Source: Pantoea alhagi | Lineage (GTDB): Bacteria > Pseudomonadota > Gammaproteobacteria > Enterobacterales > Enterobacteriaceae | Length of the DNA: 64,000 bases | Assembly: GCF_002101395.1 (NCBI RefSeq) | Contig: NZ_CP019706.1 | Coordinates: 2,976,001-3,040,000 of the forward strand | Direction of reading: 5' to 3' | Part shown: one piece after another, positions 43,927 through 52,549 of the stretch | Numbering within the stretch: position 1 is the first letter of the stretch | How the letters are laid out: each line of letters starts with the position of its first letter | Notes under the pieces: model-generated | Database searches by the model: none | What the model was told of the DNA's origin: nothing | Seen by the model: only the letters and a program-made list of their open reading frames with translations | Made by a program: the position numbers and the translations under genes

Positions 43927-45090
43927 ATGATATGGCTTATGCAGAATCGGGGCGCTCAGTCAGGGGCAGGGCGCATTGCGCTCAGTGCGCTGCTGTCGTT
44001 GGTGGTGGCGATGGGCATCGGGCGTTTTGCTTTTACGCCGCAGGTGCCGCTGATGATCGCCGGGCATCAGCTAACGTTAACCAGCGCCAGTGTGGTGGCG
44101 GCGCTTAACTATCTGGGCTATCTCTGTGGCTCCTTTGATGCGATGCGCGCCCGTCAGCGCGTGGAGTGGCGACTGCAGGCGGGCGTCTGGGGCGCGGTGG
44201 TGCTGACGCTGCTTTCTGCATGGCTGAACGATCCCTGGCTACATGGCGCCCTGCGTTTTCTTATCGGCTGGGCCAGCGGCTGGGCGATGGTGCTGGTAGC
44301 GGCATGGTGCGGCGAGCAGTTGCAAAAGCGGGGCAGACCGGCGCTGCTGGCGATGGTTTTTGCCGGACCGGGTATCGGTATTTTCCTTAGCGGCATGCTG
44401 GCAGTGCTGTTGAATCACTATCATCTTTCGGCGGCTGGTGCATGGCTGGCCTACGGCACGTTGGCCCTACTGCTGATTGCGCCGATTGCGATCAACCTGC
44501 CGCGTCGGGGCGAGCTGCACCGGCCGGAAACGGCCCCCGCGCCGCTGGTACTGAACGGCAACCTTAAGCGGCTGCTCTGGAGCTACAGCCTGGCAGGCTT
44601 CGGCTATATCCTGCCTGCCACCTTTCTCTCCCAGCTGGCAGTTACTCGTTTCCCACACAGTCTGTTCGCCCAGTTTGTCTGGCCGATTTTTGGCGGGGCA
44701 GCAGTGGCAGGTATTGTGCTTGGCATTGTGACCCGACAATTGGCTGGCGCCCATACCCGACTGGCGATAGCGCTATGGGCACAGGCGCTGGGAGTGTTTA
44801 TCGGCGGACTGATGCCGGGCATCGGCGGTTTGCTGCTGGGCGCGCTGCTGACGGGCGGCGGTTTTCTTTGCGTGGTGCAGCTTACGCTGCAGTATGGCCG
44901 CGAGCTGGCTCCGCAGCATGCGCGCTATCTGGCAGGATTGCTGACCACCGGCTACGCCATTGGCCAGCTGGCCGGGCCGATGCTCTCCTCGCTTTCCAGC
45001 CTGTTTCTGCATCGCCTCGATCCCGCGTTATATGTTGCTGGCGCGGCGCTGCTGGTGGCCGGCGCTCTGGTGTGGCGACGCGCTGCATGA
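43927..45090 (+). CDS. YbfB/YjiJ-family MFS transporter
   Basis: A 387-residue membrane protein with about twelve helices. The opening SALLSLVVAMGIGRFAFTPQ and VAALNYLGYLCGSF are typical of the YbfB/YjiJ MFS family (PF06779 type). Substrate is unknown. No clear ribosome binding site lies near 43927; the ATG at 43939 is an alternative start. It is divergent from the frm lysR gene, which may control it too, and folE follows on the same strand. Confidence 0.85.
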   Translation: MIWLMQNRGAQSGAGRIALSALLSLVVAMGIGRFAFTPQVPLMIAGHQLTLTSASVVAALNYLGYLCGSFDAMRARQRVEWRLQAGVWGAVVLTLLSAWLNDPWLHGALRFLIGWASGWAMVLVAAWCGEQLQKRGRPALLAMVFAGPGIGIFLSGMLAVLLNHYHLSAAGAWLAYGTLALLLIAPIAINLPRRGELHRPETAPAPLVLNGNLKRLLWSYSLAGFGYILPATFLSQLAVTRFPHSLFAQFVWPIFGGAAVAGIVLGIVTRQLAGAHTRLAIALWAQALGVFIGGLMPGIGGLLLGALLTGGGFLCVVQLTLQYGRELAPQHARYLAGLLTTGYAIGQLAGPMLSSLSSLFLHRLDPALYVAGAALLVAGALVWRRAA

Positions 45091-45225
45091 AGCAATTTCA
45101 GTCGTGATTACGTGTATTCACTGGATAAACCGGGCGGAGTGCTTCAGAATACGCCCTCAGATTATTACCCCGATAACGACCACGCTGGCGATTATCGGCT
45201 GTTACACCTGCTGGAGAAACATCAC

Positions 45226-45891
45226 ATGGCGACGTTAAGTCATGAAGCTGCTCTGGTTCACGACGCGCTGGTCGCGCGTGGACTGGAAACCCCGTTACGT
45301 GCGCCCGTACGTGAAATGGATGACGAAACGCGTAAGCGGCTGATTGCCGGGCATATGACTGAAATCATGCAGCTGCTCAATCTTGATTTAGAAGATGACA
45401 GCCTGATGGAAACCCCACACCGCATCGCTAAGATGTATGTTAATGAAATTTTCTCTGGTCTGGATTACGCCAATTTTCCCAAAATCACCCTTATTGAAAA
45501 CAAAATGAAGGTGGATGAGATGGTGACCGTGCGGGACATTACCCTGACCAGCACCTGTGAACATCATTTTGTGATTATTGATGGTCAGGCGACCGTTGCC
45601 TATATTCCCAAAGATAAGGTGATTGGTCTGTCAAAAATCAACCGCATCGTTCAGTTCTTTGCCCAGCGTCCGCAGGTCCAGGAACGTTTGACGCAGCAGG
45701 TACTGATTGCGTTGCAGACGCTGCTCGGCACCAATAACGTAGCGGTATCGATTGACGCGGTGCACTACTGCGTTAAGGCGCGCGGCATTCGCGATGCCAA
45801 CAGTGCCACCACCACGACATCGCTGGGCGGCCTGTTCAAGTCCAGTCAGAACACGCGCCAGGAATTTTTACGTGCGGTGCGTCATAACTAA
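45226..45891 (+). CDS. folE: GTP cyclohydrolase I
   Basis: A 221-residue enzyme (E. coli FolE: 222). Zinc ligands are seen in STCEHHF (Cys and His) and HYCVKARG (Cys). The core KVIGLSKINRIVQFFAQRPQ is highly conserved. It turns GTP into dihydroneopterin triphosphate, the first step of folate synthesis, as a homodecamer. The start at 45226 begins the conserved protein; the upstream in-frame start is unlike the family. The order folE-yeiB-galS is that of E. coli. Confidence 0.97.
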   Translation: MATLSHEAALVHDALVARGLETPLRAPVREMDDETRKRLIAGHMTEIMQLLNLDLEDDSLMETPHRIAKMYVNEIFSGLDYANFPKITLIENKMKVDEMVTVRDITLTSTCEHHFVIIDGQATVAYIPKDKVIGLSKINRIVQFFAQRPQVQERLTQQVLIALQTLLGTNNVAVSIDAVHYCVKARGIRDANSATTTTSLGGLFKSSQNTRQEFLRAVRHN

Positions 45892-45930
45892 TCTCCTCTG
45901 ACGGCAGAGGGAAGCGCAGCAGGAACCGGC

Positions 45931-47094
45931 ATGCAACGAAATATCACGCTGGATTTTATTCGTGGTCTCGCCATTCTCGGTATCCTGCTGCTGAATATCA
46001 GCGGCTTCGGCCTGCCTTCCGCCGCTTACCTGAACCCTGCCTGGCACGGTCAGCCCTCTCTGAGCGATGCGCTTAGCTGGGCGGCGCTCGATCTGCTGGC
46101 GCAAAGTAAATTCCTTACGCTGTTTGCCCTGTTGTTCGGCGCGGGCCTGCAAATGCTATTGCCGCGCGGTAAACGCTGGCTTCAGGCACGCTTAAGCTGG
46201 CTGGTGATCTTCGGGTTTATTCACGCTCTTTTCCTCTGGGAAGGGGATATTCTTCTCGCCTACGGCATTATCGGCCTGATTGCCTGGCGAATGATCCGCG
46301 ATGTTCCTTCCACGCGCTCGTTGTTCAACACCGGCGTAATGCTCTATCTGGTCGGCGTTGGCGTACTGCTGCTGTTTGGCCTGATTTCCTCGCCGGAACC
46401 GGCGCGTTCCTGGCTGCCCGGTGCGGCGGATATACAGTATGAAGCTTTCTGGAAGCTAAACGGCGGCTGGAACGCAGTGCAAAACCGCCTCGATCATCTC
46501 TCATCCATGCTGCTGGCGCTGGGCGCGCAGTATGGCTGGCAGCTGGCAGGGCTGATGATGATCGGCGGTGCGCTGATGCGCAATGGCTGGTTTCAGGGAG
46601 CGTTTAGTCGTCGTCACTATCGCCGCACGGCAGCGATCTTGTTGAGCCTCGGCTGGCTGATTCAACTGCCGGCGACGCTGTTACAGTGGCAGCTGGACTG
46701 GGCGTTTCGCTGGTCAGCGTTTTACCTGCAGGCGCCGCGCGACCTGGCCGCGCCCCTGATTAGCCTTGGCTATGCAGCACTTTGCTTCGGCTTTTGGCCT
46801 CAGCTGGCCAGGTTGAAAATTACCCAGCCAATCTGCTGCGTAGGCCGGATGGCGTTAACTAACTATCTGCTGCAAACCCTGATTTGTACCACGCTGTTCT
46901 ACCATCTGGGCCTGTTTATGCACTTCGACCGCCTGCAGCTGTTGATGCTGGTGCCGCTGGTCTGGCTGGCAAATCTGCTGCTTTCCTCGCTGTGGCTGCG
47001 CCGGTTTCGTCAGGGACCGCTGGAGTGGCTGTGGCGTAAGCTTACCGCGCTGGCAGCGGGTAAGCCACTGAACAGCGCACGCCCCGGACAATGA
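45931..47094 (+). CDS. yeiB: DUF418 membrane protein YeiB
   Basis: A 387-residue protein with about nine helices. It opens MQRNITLDFIRGLAILGILL, typical of the acyltransferase-like DUF418 family, and the C-terminal DUF418 domain includes PICCVGRMALTNYLLQT. Function is not known; the family may modify envelope components. It starts 39 bases after folE and is probably on the same transcript. The order is as in E. coli. Confidence 0.93.
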   Translation: MQRNITLDFIRGLAILGILLLNISGFGLPSAAYLNPAWHGQPSLSDALSWAALDLLAQSKFLTLFALLFGAGLQMLLPRGKRWLQARLSWLVIFGFIHALFLWEGDILLAYGIIGLIAWRMIRDVPSTRSLFNTGVMLYLVGVGVLLLFGLISSPEPARSWLPGAADIQYEAFWKLNGGWNAVQNRLDHLSSMLLALGAQYGWQLAGLMMIGGALMRNGWFQGAFSRRHYRRTAAILLSLGWLIQLPATLLQWQLDWAFRWSAFYLQAPRDLAAPLISLGYAALCFGFWPQLARLKITQPICCVGRMALTNYLLQTLICTTLFYHLGLFMHFDRLQLLMLVPLVWLANLLLSSLWLRRFRQGPLEWLWRKLTALAAGKPLNSARPGQ

Positions 47095-47121
47095 CGCCTG
47101 TCACAATTGTTACAAAATTGT

Positions 47122-47137
47122 ATGTAACCGTTTTCAT
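47122..47137. promoter_or_regulatory. GalR/GalS-type operator upstream of galS
   Basis: ATGTAACCGTTTTCAT fits the gal operator consensus (GTGnAAnCGnTTnCAC) at the core positions. It lies about 115 bases ahead of galS next to a CRP site, fitting autoregulation. Confidence 0.78.
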
Positions 47138-47140
47138 GAG

Positions 47141-47156
47141 TGTGACCTGTTTCACG
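47141..47156. promoter_or_regulatory. CRP site upstream of galS
   Basis: TGTGACCTGTTTCACG matches TGTGAn6TCACA at nine of ten positions. It is only four bases from the gal operator. Confidence 0.75.
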
Positions 47157-47250
47157 TAGCCCGTCGCGGTTGCCTGCCAGAATAGTCGCCAGCAATCCCA
47201 GTTGGCAGGTACATCATGCAGCATATCTTCCTTATTTCAGGTCACTCATC

Positions 47251-48291
47251 ATGATAACTATTCGTGATGTCGCGCGTCTGGCGGGCGTCTCCGTCGCAAC
47301 AGTCTCGCGCGTGCTGAATAACAGCAGTGCGGTAACAGCTGAAACCCGTGACGCTGTGCAGCAGGCGGTGGATACCCTGGGCTATCGGCCAAATGCGAAT
47401 GCGCAGGCGCTGGCCACGCAGGTTAGCGATACCATCGGCGTGGTGGTGATGGATGTTTCCGATCCCTTTTTCGGCGCGCTGGTAAAAGCAGTGGATAGCG
47501 TGGCGCAGCGGGTACAAAAACATGTCCTCATCAGCAACTCCTGGCATCAGGAACAGGAAGAGCGCCACGCCATTGAAGTCTTAATCCGTCAACGCTGCAA
47601 CGCGCTGGTGGTGCATTCCAAATCCCTTTCCGATGCCGAGCTGGGCAACTTTATGGATCAGGTGCCAGGCATGGTGCTGGTCAACCGTATCGTGCCCGGC
47701 TATGAATATCGCTGCGTCGGGCTGGATAACGTTAGCGGGGCGCTCATGGCGACGCGTATGCTATTGCAGCAGGGCCATACGCGCATTGGCTATCTCGGCT
47801 CCAGCCATGCGATTGAGGATGAGGAACAGCGTCGGGCGGGCTGGCTGCAGGCGCTGCACGAGCAGGGCATTACGCCGCCGGACGTCTGGATCGGCAGCGG
47901 CGAGCCGGACATGCAGGGCGGGGAGGCGGCCATGGTTGAGCTGCTGGGGCGCAATGTGCAGCTTACGGCGCTATTTACCTATAACGACAGCATGGCTACC
48001 GGCGCGCTGACCGCGTTAAAAGATAACGGTATTCTGGTGCCGCAGCATATCTCTGTTATCGGCTTCGATGATATTCCGGTGTCACGCTATACCGATCCGC
48101 AGCTGACCACTATCCGTTATCCCATTGTTTCTATGGCAAAAATGGCCACAGAGCTGGCATTAAAAGGCGCAGTTGGCGAGCTGGATACCAGCGCCCGGCA
48201 CTTTTTTATGCCAACGCTGGTGCGGCGTCATTCGGTGGCCGCCCGACAAAATGTGGGGCCGGTCACTCTTTCAAACGATTCCGCCATGTAA
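47251..48291 (+). CDS. galS: LacI-family repressor GalS (mgl repressor)
   Basis: A 346-residue LacI/GalR protein. The helix-turn-helix is MITIRDVARLAGVSVATVSR followed by VLNN, and the sugar-binding domain follows, with GIVVM-like and GFDDIPVSRYTDPQLTTIRY elements typical of GalR/GalS. In E. coli GalS represses mglBAC and itself when galactose is absent. The start at 47251 begins the HTH. Its stop codon lies within a gal operator (48286-48301), ahead of mglB. Confidence 0.93.
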   Translation: MITIRDVARLAGVSVATVSRVLNNSSAVTAETRDAVQQAVDTLGYRPNANAQALATQVSDTIGVVVMDVSDPFFGALVKAVDSVAQRVQKHVLISNSWHQEQEERHAIEVLIRQRCNALVVHSKSLSDAELGNFMDQVPGMVLVNRIVPGYEYRCVGLDNVSGALMATRMLLQQGHTRIGYLGSSHAIEDEEQRRAGWLQALHEQGITPPDVWIGSGEPDMQGGEAAMVELLGRNVQLTALFTYNDSMATGALTALKDNGILVPQHISVIGFDDIPVSRYTDPQLTTIRYPIVSMAKMATELALKGAVGELDTSARHFFMPTLVRRHSVAARQNVGPVTLSNDSAM

Positions 48292-48301
48292 CCGTTTTCA
48301 A
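48286..48301. promoter_or_regulatory. GalS operator of mglBAC overlapping the galS stop
   Basis: ATGTAACCGTTTTCAA repeats the galS upstream operator almost exactly. It contains the last galS codon and stop (ATG TAA). A weaker copy, ATGTAACGGTTTTAGC, is at 48375-48390. Confidence 0.75.
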
Positions 48302-48623
48302 TCTGTGAGTAAATTCACAGTTAATTAACATATGCCTCTCTATGATAGCAGCGACTTAACGGCGATGAAACATCATGTAACGGTTTTAGCCTGCAGGCTG
48401 AATTGTTCTACAGCGCGCCGCGCAACAGTTTGGCATTACTTTCCAGGAAGCGTTACCGATTAAGGAAGTCAGGTTTTGTGTCAGCAATCCATCGGCTTTG
48501 CGTAACGTTTAGTTAACTACCCGCCCAGGCCGATTTTTTCACTAAGTATCCGCACACCTTCATCTGCTGGATGGAGGGTTTGGATGTAGAACGACCCCTG
48601 TAAAAACCGGAGATACTAATATT
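48292..48623 (+). promoter_or_regulatory. mgl promoter region
   Basis: About 330 bases without a gene between galS and mglB. It carries the CRP site at 48304-48319, the main gal operator at its left edge and a weaker gal half-site at 48375-48390. The rest shows no clear feature. Confidence 0.65.
48304..48319. promoter_or_regulatory. CRP site of mglBAC
   Basis: TGTGAGTAAATTCACA is a perfect match to TGTGAn6TCACA. It is three bases from the gal operator, so activator and repressor are likely to compete or touch. Confidence 0.9.
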
Positions 48624-49619
48624 ATGAATAAGAAGGTTTTCACCCTCACAGCCCTGGTTGCCAGCATGATGTTTGGTGCAACGGCGCACGCAGCAGATAC
48701 CCGTATTGGCGTGACCATCTATAAATATGACGATAACTTTATGTCGATGGTGCGTAAGGATCTGGAAAAAGATGCGCAGGCTGCCGGTGGCGTTCAGCTG
48801 CTGATGAATGACTCGCAGAATGACCAGTCAAAACAGAATGACCAGATTGACGTTCTGCTGGCAAAAGGGGTTAAAGCGCTGGCAATCAACCTGGTTGACC
48901 CGGCTGCGGCAGGCGTGGTGATTGATAAAGCGCGCAGCAACGACGTACCGGTGGTGTTCTTTAACAAAGAACCAAGCGCCAAAGTGCTGGCTGGCTATGA
49001 CAAAGCGTATTATGTCGGCACCGATTCTAAAGAGTCTGGCGTGATCCAGGGGCAGCTGATTGAGAAGCACTGGAAAGCGACTCCGGCATGGGATCTGAAT
49101 AAAGATGGTCAGATTCAGTTCGTGCTGCTGAAAGGCGAACCGGGCCACCCGGATGCGGAAGCACGTACCAAATACGTGATCGAGACGCTGAATAAAGACG
49201 GTATCAAAACGCAGCAGCTGGCGATGGATACCGCGATGTGGGACACCGCTCAGGCAAAAGACAAAGTTGACGCCTGGCTCTCTGGCCCTAACGCCAATAA
49301 AATCGAAGTGGTGATCGCTAACAACGATGCGATGGCGATGGGCGCGGTGGAAGCGCTGAAGGCGCACAATAAATCTTCCATTCCGGTATTTGGCGTCGAT
49401 GCGCTGCCGGAAGCGCTGGCAATGGTGAAATCGGGTGCAATGGCCGGTACGGTGCTGAACGACGGCGCCAACCAGGCGAAAGCCACCTTTGAACTGGCGA
49501 AAAATCTGGCGGCTGGCAAACCGGCTGCTGAAGGCACCAACTTTAAGCTGGAAAATAAAATTGTACGTATCCCTTACGTTGCGGTAGATAAAGAAAACCT
49601 TGCTCAATTCAGTAAATAA
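48624..49619 (+). CDS. mglB: Galactose/methylgalactoside-binding periplasmic protein MglB
   Basis: A 331-residue periplasmic sugar-binding protein (E. coli: 332). The signal peptide is MNKKVFTLTALVASMMFGAT with cleavage after AHA. The mature protein opens ADTRIGVTIYKYDDNFMSMV, has the NDSQNDQSKQNDQIDVLLAKG segment and the calcium-binding loop DLNKDGQIQ. It binds galactose and glucose for MglAC and serves the Trg chemoreceptor in E. coli. CGGAG lies ahead of the start. Confidence 0.97.
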   Translation: MNKKVFTLTALVASMMFGATAHAADTRIGVTIYKYDDNFMSMVRKDLEKDAQAAGGVQLLMNDSQNDQSKQNDQIDVLLAKGVKALAINLVDPAAAGVVIDKARSNDVPVVFFNKEPSAKVLAGYDKAYYVGTDSKESGVIQGQLIEKHWKATPAWDLNKDGQIQFVLLKGEPGHPDAEARTKYVIETLNKDGIKTQQLAMDTAMWDTAQAKDKVDAWLSGPNANKIEVVIANNDAMAMGAVEALKAHNKSSIPVFGVDALPEALAMVKSGAMAGTVLNDGANQAKATFELAKNLAAGKPAAEGTNFKLENKIVRIPYVAVDKENLAQFSK

Positions 49620-49627
49620 ACGAAGTC

Positions 49628-49655
49628 GGGCACAGCGATAGCTGTGCCCTTTTTT
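49628..49655 (+). terminator. Hairpin between mglB and mglA
   Basis: GGGCACAGC, GATA, GCTGTGCCC and six T. It lies right after the mglB stop inside the operon, so it should end part of the transcripts and protect mglB mRNA, giving more binding protein than transporter. Confidence 0.85.
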
Positions 49656-49687
49656 GCCAGACGCAGATACATTTAGCCAGGTAAATT

Positions 49688-51205
49688 ATGGCCAGTGAAA
49701 AAACAGCACAGCATGAATATTTGCTGGAGATGACTAATGTCAATAAGTCATTTCCCGGCGTAAAGGCTTTAGATAATGTTAATCTAAAAGTCCGGCCGCA
49801 TTCCGTTCACGCGCTGATGGGGGAGAATGGCGCGGGTAAATCGACCTTATTAAAATGCCTGTTTGGTATTTACAGTAAGGACAGCGGCAGCATTATTTTT
49901 CAGGGTAAAGAGGTTAATTTCCAGAGCGCGAAAGAGGCGCTGGAAAATGGCGTATCCATGGTGCATCAGGAATTAAACCTGGTGCTGCAGCGTTCGGTAA
50001 TGGACAACATGTGGCTGGGTCGTTATCCGCGCAAAGGCATATTTGTCGATCACGATAAAATGTATCGTGATACCAAAGCCATTTTTGATGAGCTGGATAT
50101 TGATATCGATCCGCGCGACAAAGTGGCGCTGCTTTCCGTTTCGCAAATGCAGATGGTGGAAATTGCCAAAGCATTTTCCTATGACGCTAAAATTGTGATT
50201 ATGGATGAGCCAACCTCTTCTCTGACTGAGAAAGAAGTTAATCATCTGTTTACCATTATTCGTAAGCTAAAAGATCGCGGCTGCGGCATTGTTTATATCT
50301 CGCATAAGATGGAAGAGATATTTCAGCTGTGCGATGAAATTACCATTCTGCGCGACGGTCAGTGGATCAGTACTCAGCCGCTGGAAGGGCTGGATATGGA
50401 TAAGATCATCGCCATGATGGTAGGACGCTCTCTGAATCAGCGTTTCCCCGATAAAACCAACGTGCCGGGCGAAGTGATTCTGGAAGTGCGCAACCTGACC
50501 TCGCTGCGTCAGCCTTCGATCCGTGATGTTTCCTTCGACCTGCATAAAGGGGAGATCCTTGGTATTGCCGGTCTGGTGGGCGCCAAGCGTACCGATATCG
50601 TAGAAACGCTGTTTGGCATTCGCGAAAAGTCGGGCGGCACCATTAAGCTGCACGGCAAGGCGATCAATAATCACAGTGCCAATGAGGCGATTAACCACGG
50701 CTTTGCGCTGGTTACCGAAGAGCGTCGATCCACCGGGATTTACGCCTACCTGGATATTGGCTTTAACTCATTAATTTCTAATATTCGTCAGTATAAAAAC
50801 CGCTTCGGCCTGCTGGATAACAGCCGCATGAAAAGCGATACCCAGTGGGTAATTGATTCCATGCGGGTAAAAACGCCGGGACATCATACCTCGATAGGCT
50901 CGCTTTCCGGTGGTAACCAGCAGAAAGTGATTATTGGCCGCTGGCTGCTTACCCAGCCGGAAATATTAATGCTGGATGAGCCAACGCGCGGCATAGACGT
51001 TGGCGCAAAGTTTGAAATTTATCAGCTTATTTCCGAGCTGGCAAAGAAAGATAAAGGCATCATTATTATCTCTTCAGAAATGCCGGAGCTGTTGGGAATT
51101 ACTGACCGGATCCTGGTAATGAGTAACGGTCTCGTTGCCGGTATTGTCGAAACCAAAAACACCACGCAGAACGAAATATTACGTTTAGCGTCGTTACACC
51201 TTTAA
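49688..51205 (+). CDS. mglA: Galactose ABC transporter double ATPase MglA
   Basis: A 505-residue sugar-importer ATPase with two nucleotide-binding domains (E. coli: 506). The first has Walker A GENGAGKST, the signature region LSVSQMQMVEIAKA and Walker B MDEPTSSL. The second has a degenerate Walker A (GLVGAKRTDI), as known for MglA/RbsA-type proteins, with LSGGNQQKV and LDEPTRGID intact. It powers MglC. Confidence 0.97.
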   Translation: MASEKTAQHEYLLEMTNVNKSFPGVKALDNVNLKVRPHSVHALMGENGAGKSTLLKCLFGIYSKDSGSIIFQGKEVNFQSAKEALENGVSMVHQELNLVLQRSVMDNMWLGRYPRKGIFVDHDKMYRDTKAIFDELDIDIDPRDKVALLSVSQMQMVEIAKAFSYDAKIVIMDEPTSSLTEKEVNHLFTIIRKLKDRGCGIVYISHKMEEIFQLCDEITILRDGQWISTQPLEGLDMDKIIAMMVGRSLNQRFPDKTNVPGEVILEVRNLTSLRQPSIRDVSFDLHKGEILGIAGLVGAKRTDIVETLFGIREKSGGTIKLHGKAINNHSANEAINHGFALVTEERRSTGIYAYLDIGFNSLISNIRQYKNRFGLLDNSRMKSDTQWVIDSMRVKTPGHHTSIGSLSGGNQQKVIIGRWLLTQPEILMLDEPTRGIDVGAKFEIYQLISELAKKDKGIIIISSEMPELLGITDRILVMSNGLVAGIVETKNTTQNEILRLASLHL

Positions 51206-51224
51206 TGATGTAAGGGCTGTTACC

Positions 51225-52235
51225 ATGAAAGCTACAACTAAAAAGAATGCGCTAACCTGGTTAAAAGAGGGCGGCATTTATGTGGTATTGCTGGTGCTGC
51301 TGGCAATTATTATCTTCCAGGATCCCACTTTCCTTAGCTTAATGAACCTGAGTAATATTCTGACTCAATCTTCGGTGCGTATTATTATCGCGCTGGGTGT
51401 GGCTGGATTGATTGTTACCCAGGGTACTGACCTTTCCGCCGGACGACAGGTTGGGCTGGCGGCGGTGGTAGCGGCAACGCTGCTACAGTCGATGGAAAAC
51501 GCTAATAAAGTGTTTCCTGACATGGCTACCTTACCGATCCCGCTGGTGATTCTGGTGGTTTGTGTGGTGGGCGGCCTGATTGGTCTGGTTAACGGCGTTA
51601 TTATCGCCTATCTGAAGGTGACGCCGTTTATCACCACGCTGGGTACCATGATTATCGTCTACGGCATTAACTCGCTCTATTACGATTACGTGGGCGCTTC
51701 ACCGATTGCCGGGTTTGACGCGGGCTTCTCCACCTTTACCCAGGGCTTCCTGCGTTTTGGCGATTTTAAACTCTCCTACATCACGTTCTACGCCATTATC
51801 GCTATCGTGTTTGTCTGGATCCTGTGGAACAAAACGCGCTTCGGCAAAAATATTTTTGCTATTGGTGGTAACCCGGAAGCGGCGCGCGTGTCAGGCGTTA
51901 ACGTTCCGCTTAACCTGATCCTGATTTACGCACTGTCCGGCGTGTTTTATGCCTTCGGCGGGCTGCTGGAAGCGGGCCGTATCGGCAGCGCCACCAACAA
52001 CCTCGGCTTTATGTATGAGCTGGATGCCATCGCCGCGTGCGTGGTGGGCGGCGTCTCCTTTGCTGGTGGCGTCGGTACCGTAGCGGGCGTGGTGACCGGG
52101 GTACTGATTTTTACCGTTATCAACTACGGTCTGACCTATATCGGCGTTAACCCTTACTGGCAGTACATTATCAAGGGCGGCATTATCATTTTCGCCGTGG
52201 CGCTCGATTCTCTGAAATATTCGCGCAAAAAATAA
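51225..52235 (+). CDS. mglC: Galactose ABC transporter permease MglC
   Basis: A 336-residue permease of the RbsC/AraH type (E. coli: 336) with about ten helices. It shows GVAGLIVTQGTDLSAGRQVG and the conserved GGNPEAARVSGVNV loop followed by the last helices. It imports galactose, glucose and methyl-galactoside with MglA and MglB. It starts 19 bases after mglA. A GC hairpin (CGGCGGT, GAAA, ACCGCCG) at 52245-52262 follows without a T run. Confidence 0.97.
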   Translation: MKATTKKNALTWLKEGGIYVVLLVLLAIIIFQDPTFLSLMNLSNILTQSSVRIIIALGVAGLIVTQGTDLSAGRQVGLAAVVAATLLQSMENANKVFPDMATLPIPLVILVVCVVGGLIGLVNGVIIAYLKVTPFITTLGTMIIVYGINSLYYDYVGASPIAGFDAGFSTFTQGFLRFGDFKLSYITFYAIIAIVFVWILWNKTRFGKNIFAIGGNPEAARVSGVNVPLNLILIYALSGVFYAFGGLLEAGRIGSATNNLGFMYELDAIAACVVGGVSFAGGVGTVAGVVTGVLIFTVINYGLTYIGVNPYWQYIIKGGIIIFAVALDSLKYSRKK

Positions 52236-52549
52236 GCATTAAGGCGGCGGTGAAAACCGCCGTCTGTGATGTTATAGGTTAATTTTATTCACCTGATACC
52301 CTGTTTATCGTTATTGGTAATCAGCGGAATACAGGCAGCTGGCTTTGTTTAAACATCCTCTGGCTCAGGGGAAAGATAAGTAATAAGCATTGATGTGATT
52401 AAATAAAGCGCATTAAAACGGCGATGTTTTAATTTAATTAAATAATTAAAGCCACGCTGGAAACAATTTGTATATTTTTAGTGAGAGTAAGTTTTTATTC
52501 CGTTTGCCAGAATAGGCGGCACATACTTGTGCTACGGTACTCCCCCTAA
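52236..52549. other. AT-rich gap between mglC and the FUSC gene
   Basis: About 310 bases, visibly AT-rich with runs such as TTTAATTTAATTAAATAATTAAAG near 52430-52452. It holds the hairpin after mglC and presumably the FUSC gene promoter. No small gene was found. The AT-richness would fit H-NS binding, which is inferred. Confidence 0.5.

Noticed and set aside
48828..49607. 259-codon minus-strand frame over mglB
   Set aside because: Antisense to mglB; Phe/His/Arg-rich translation typical of shadow frames.
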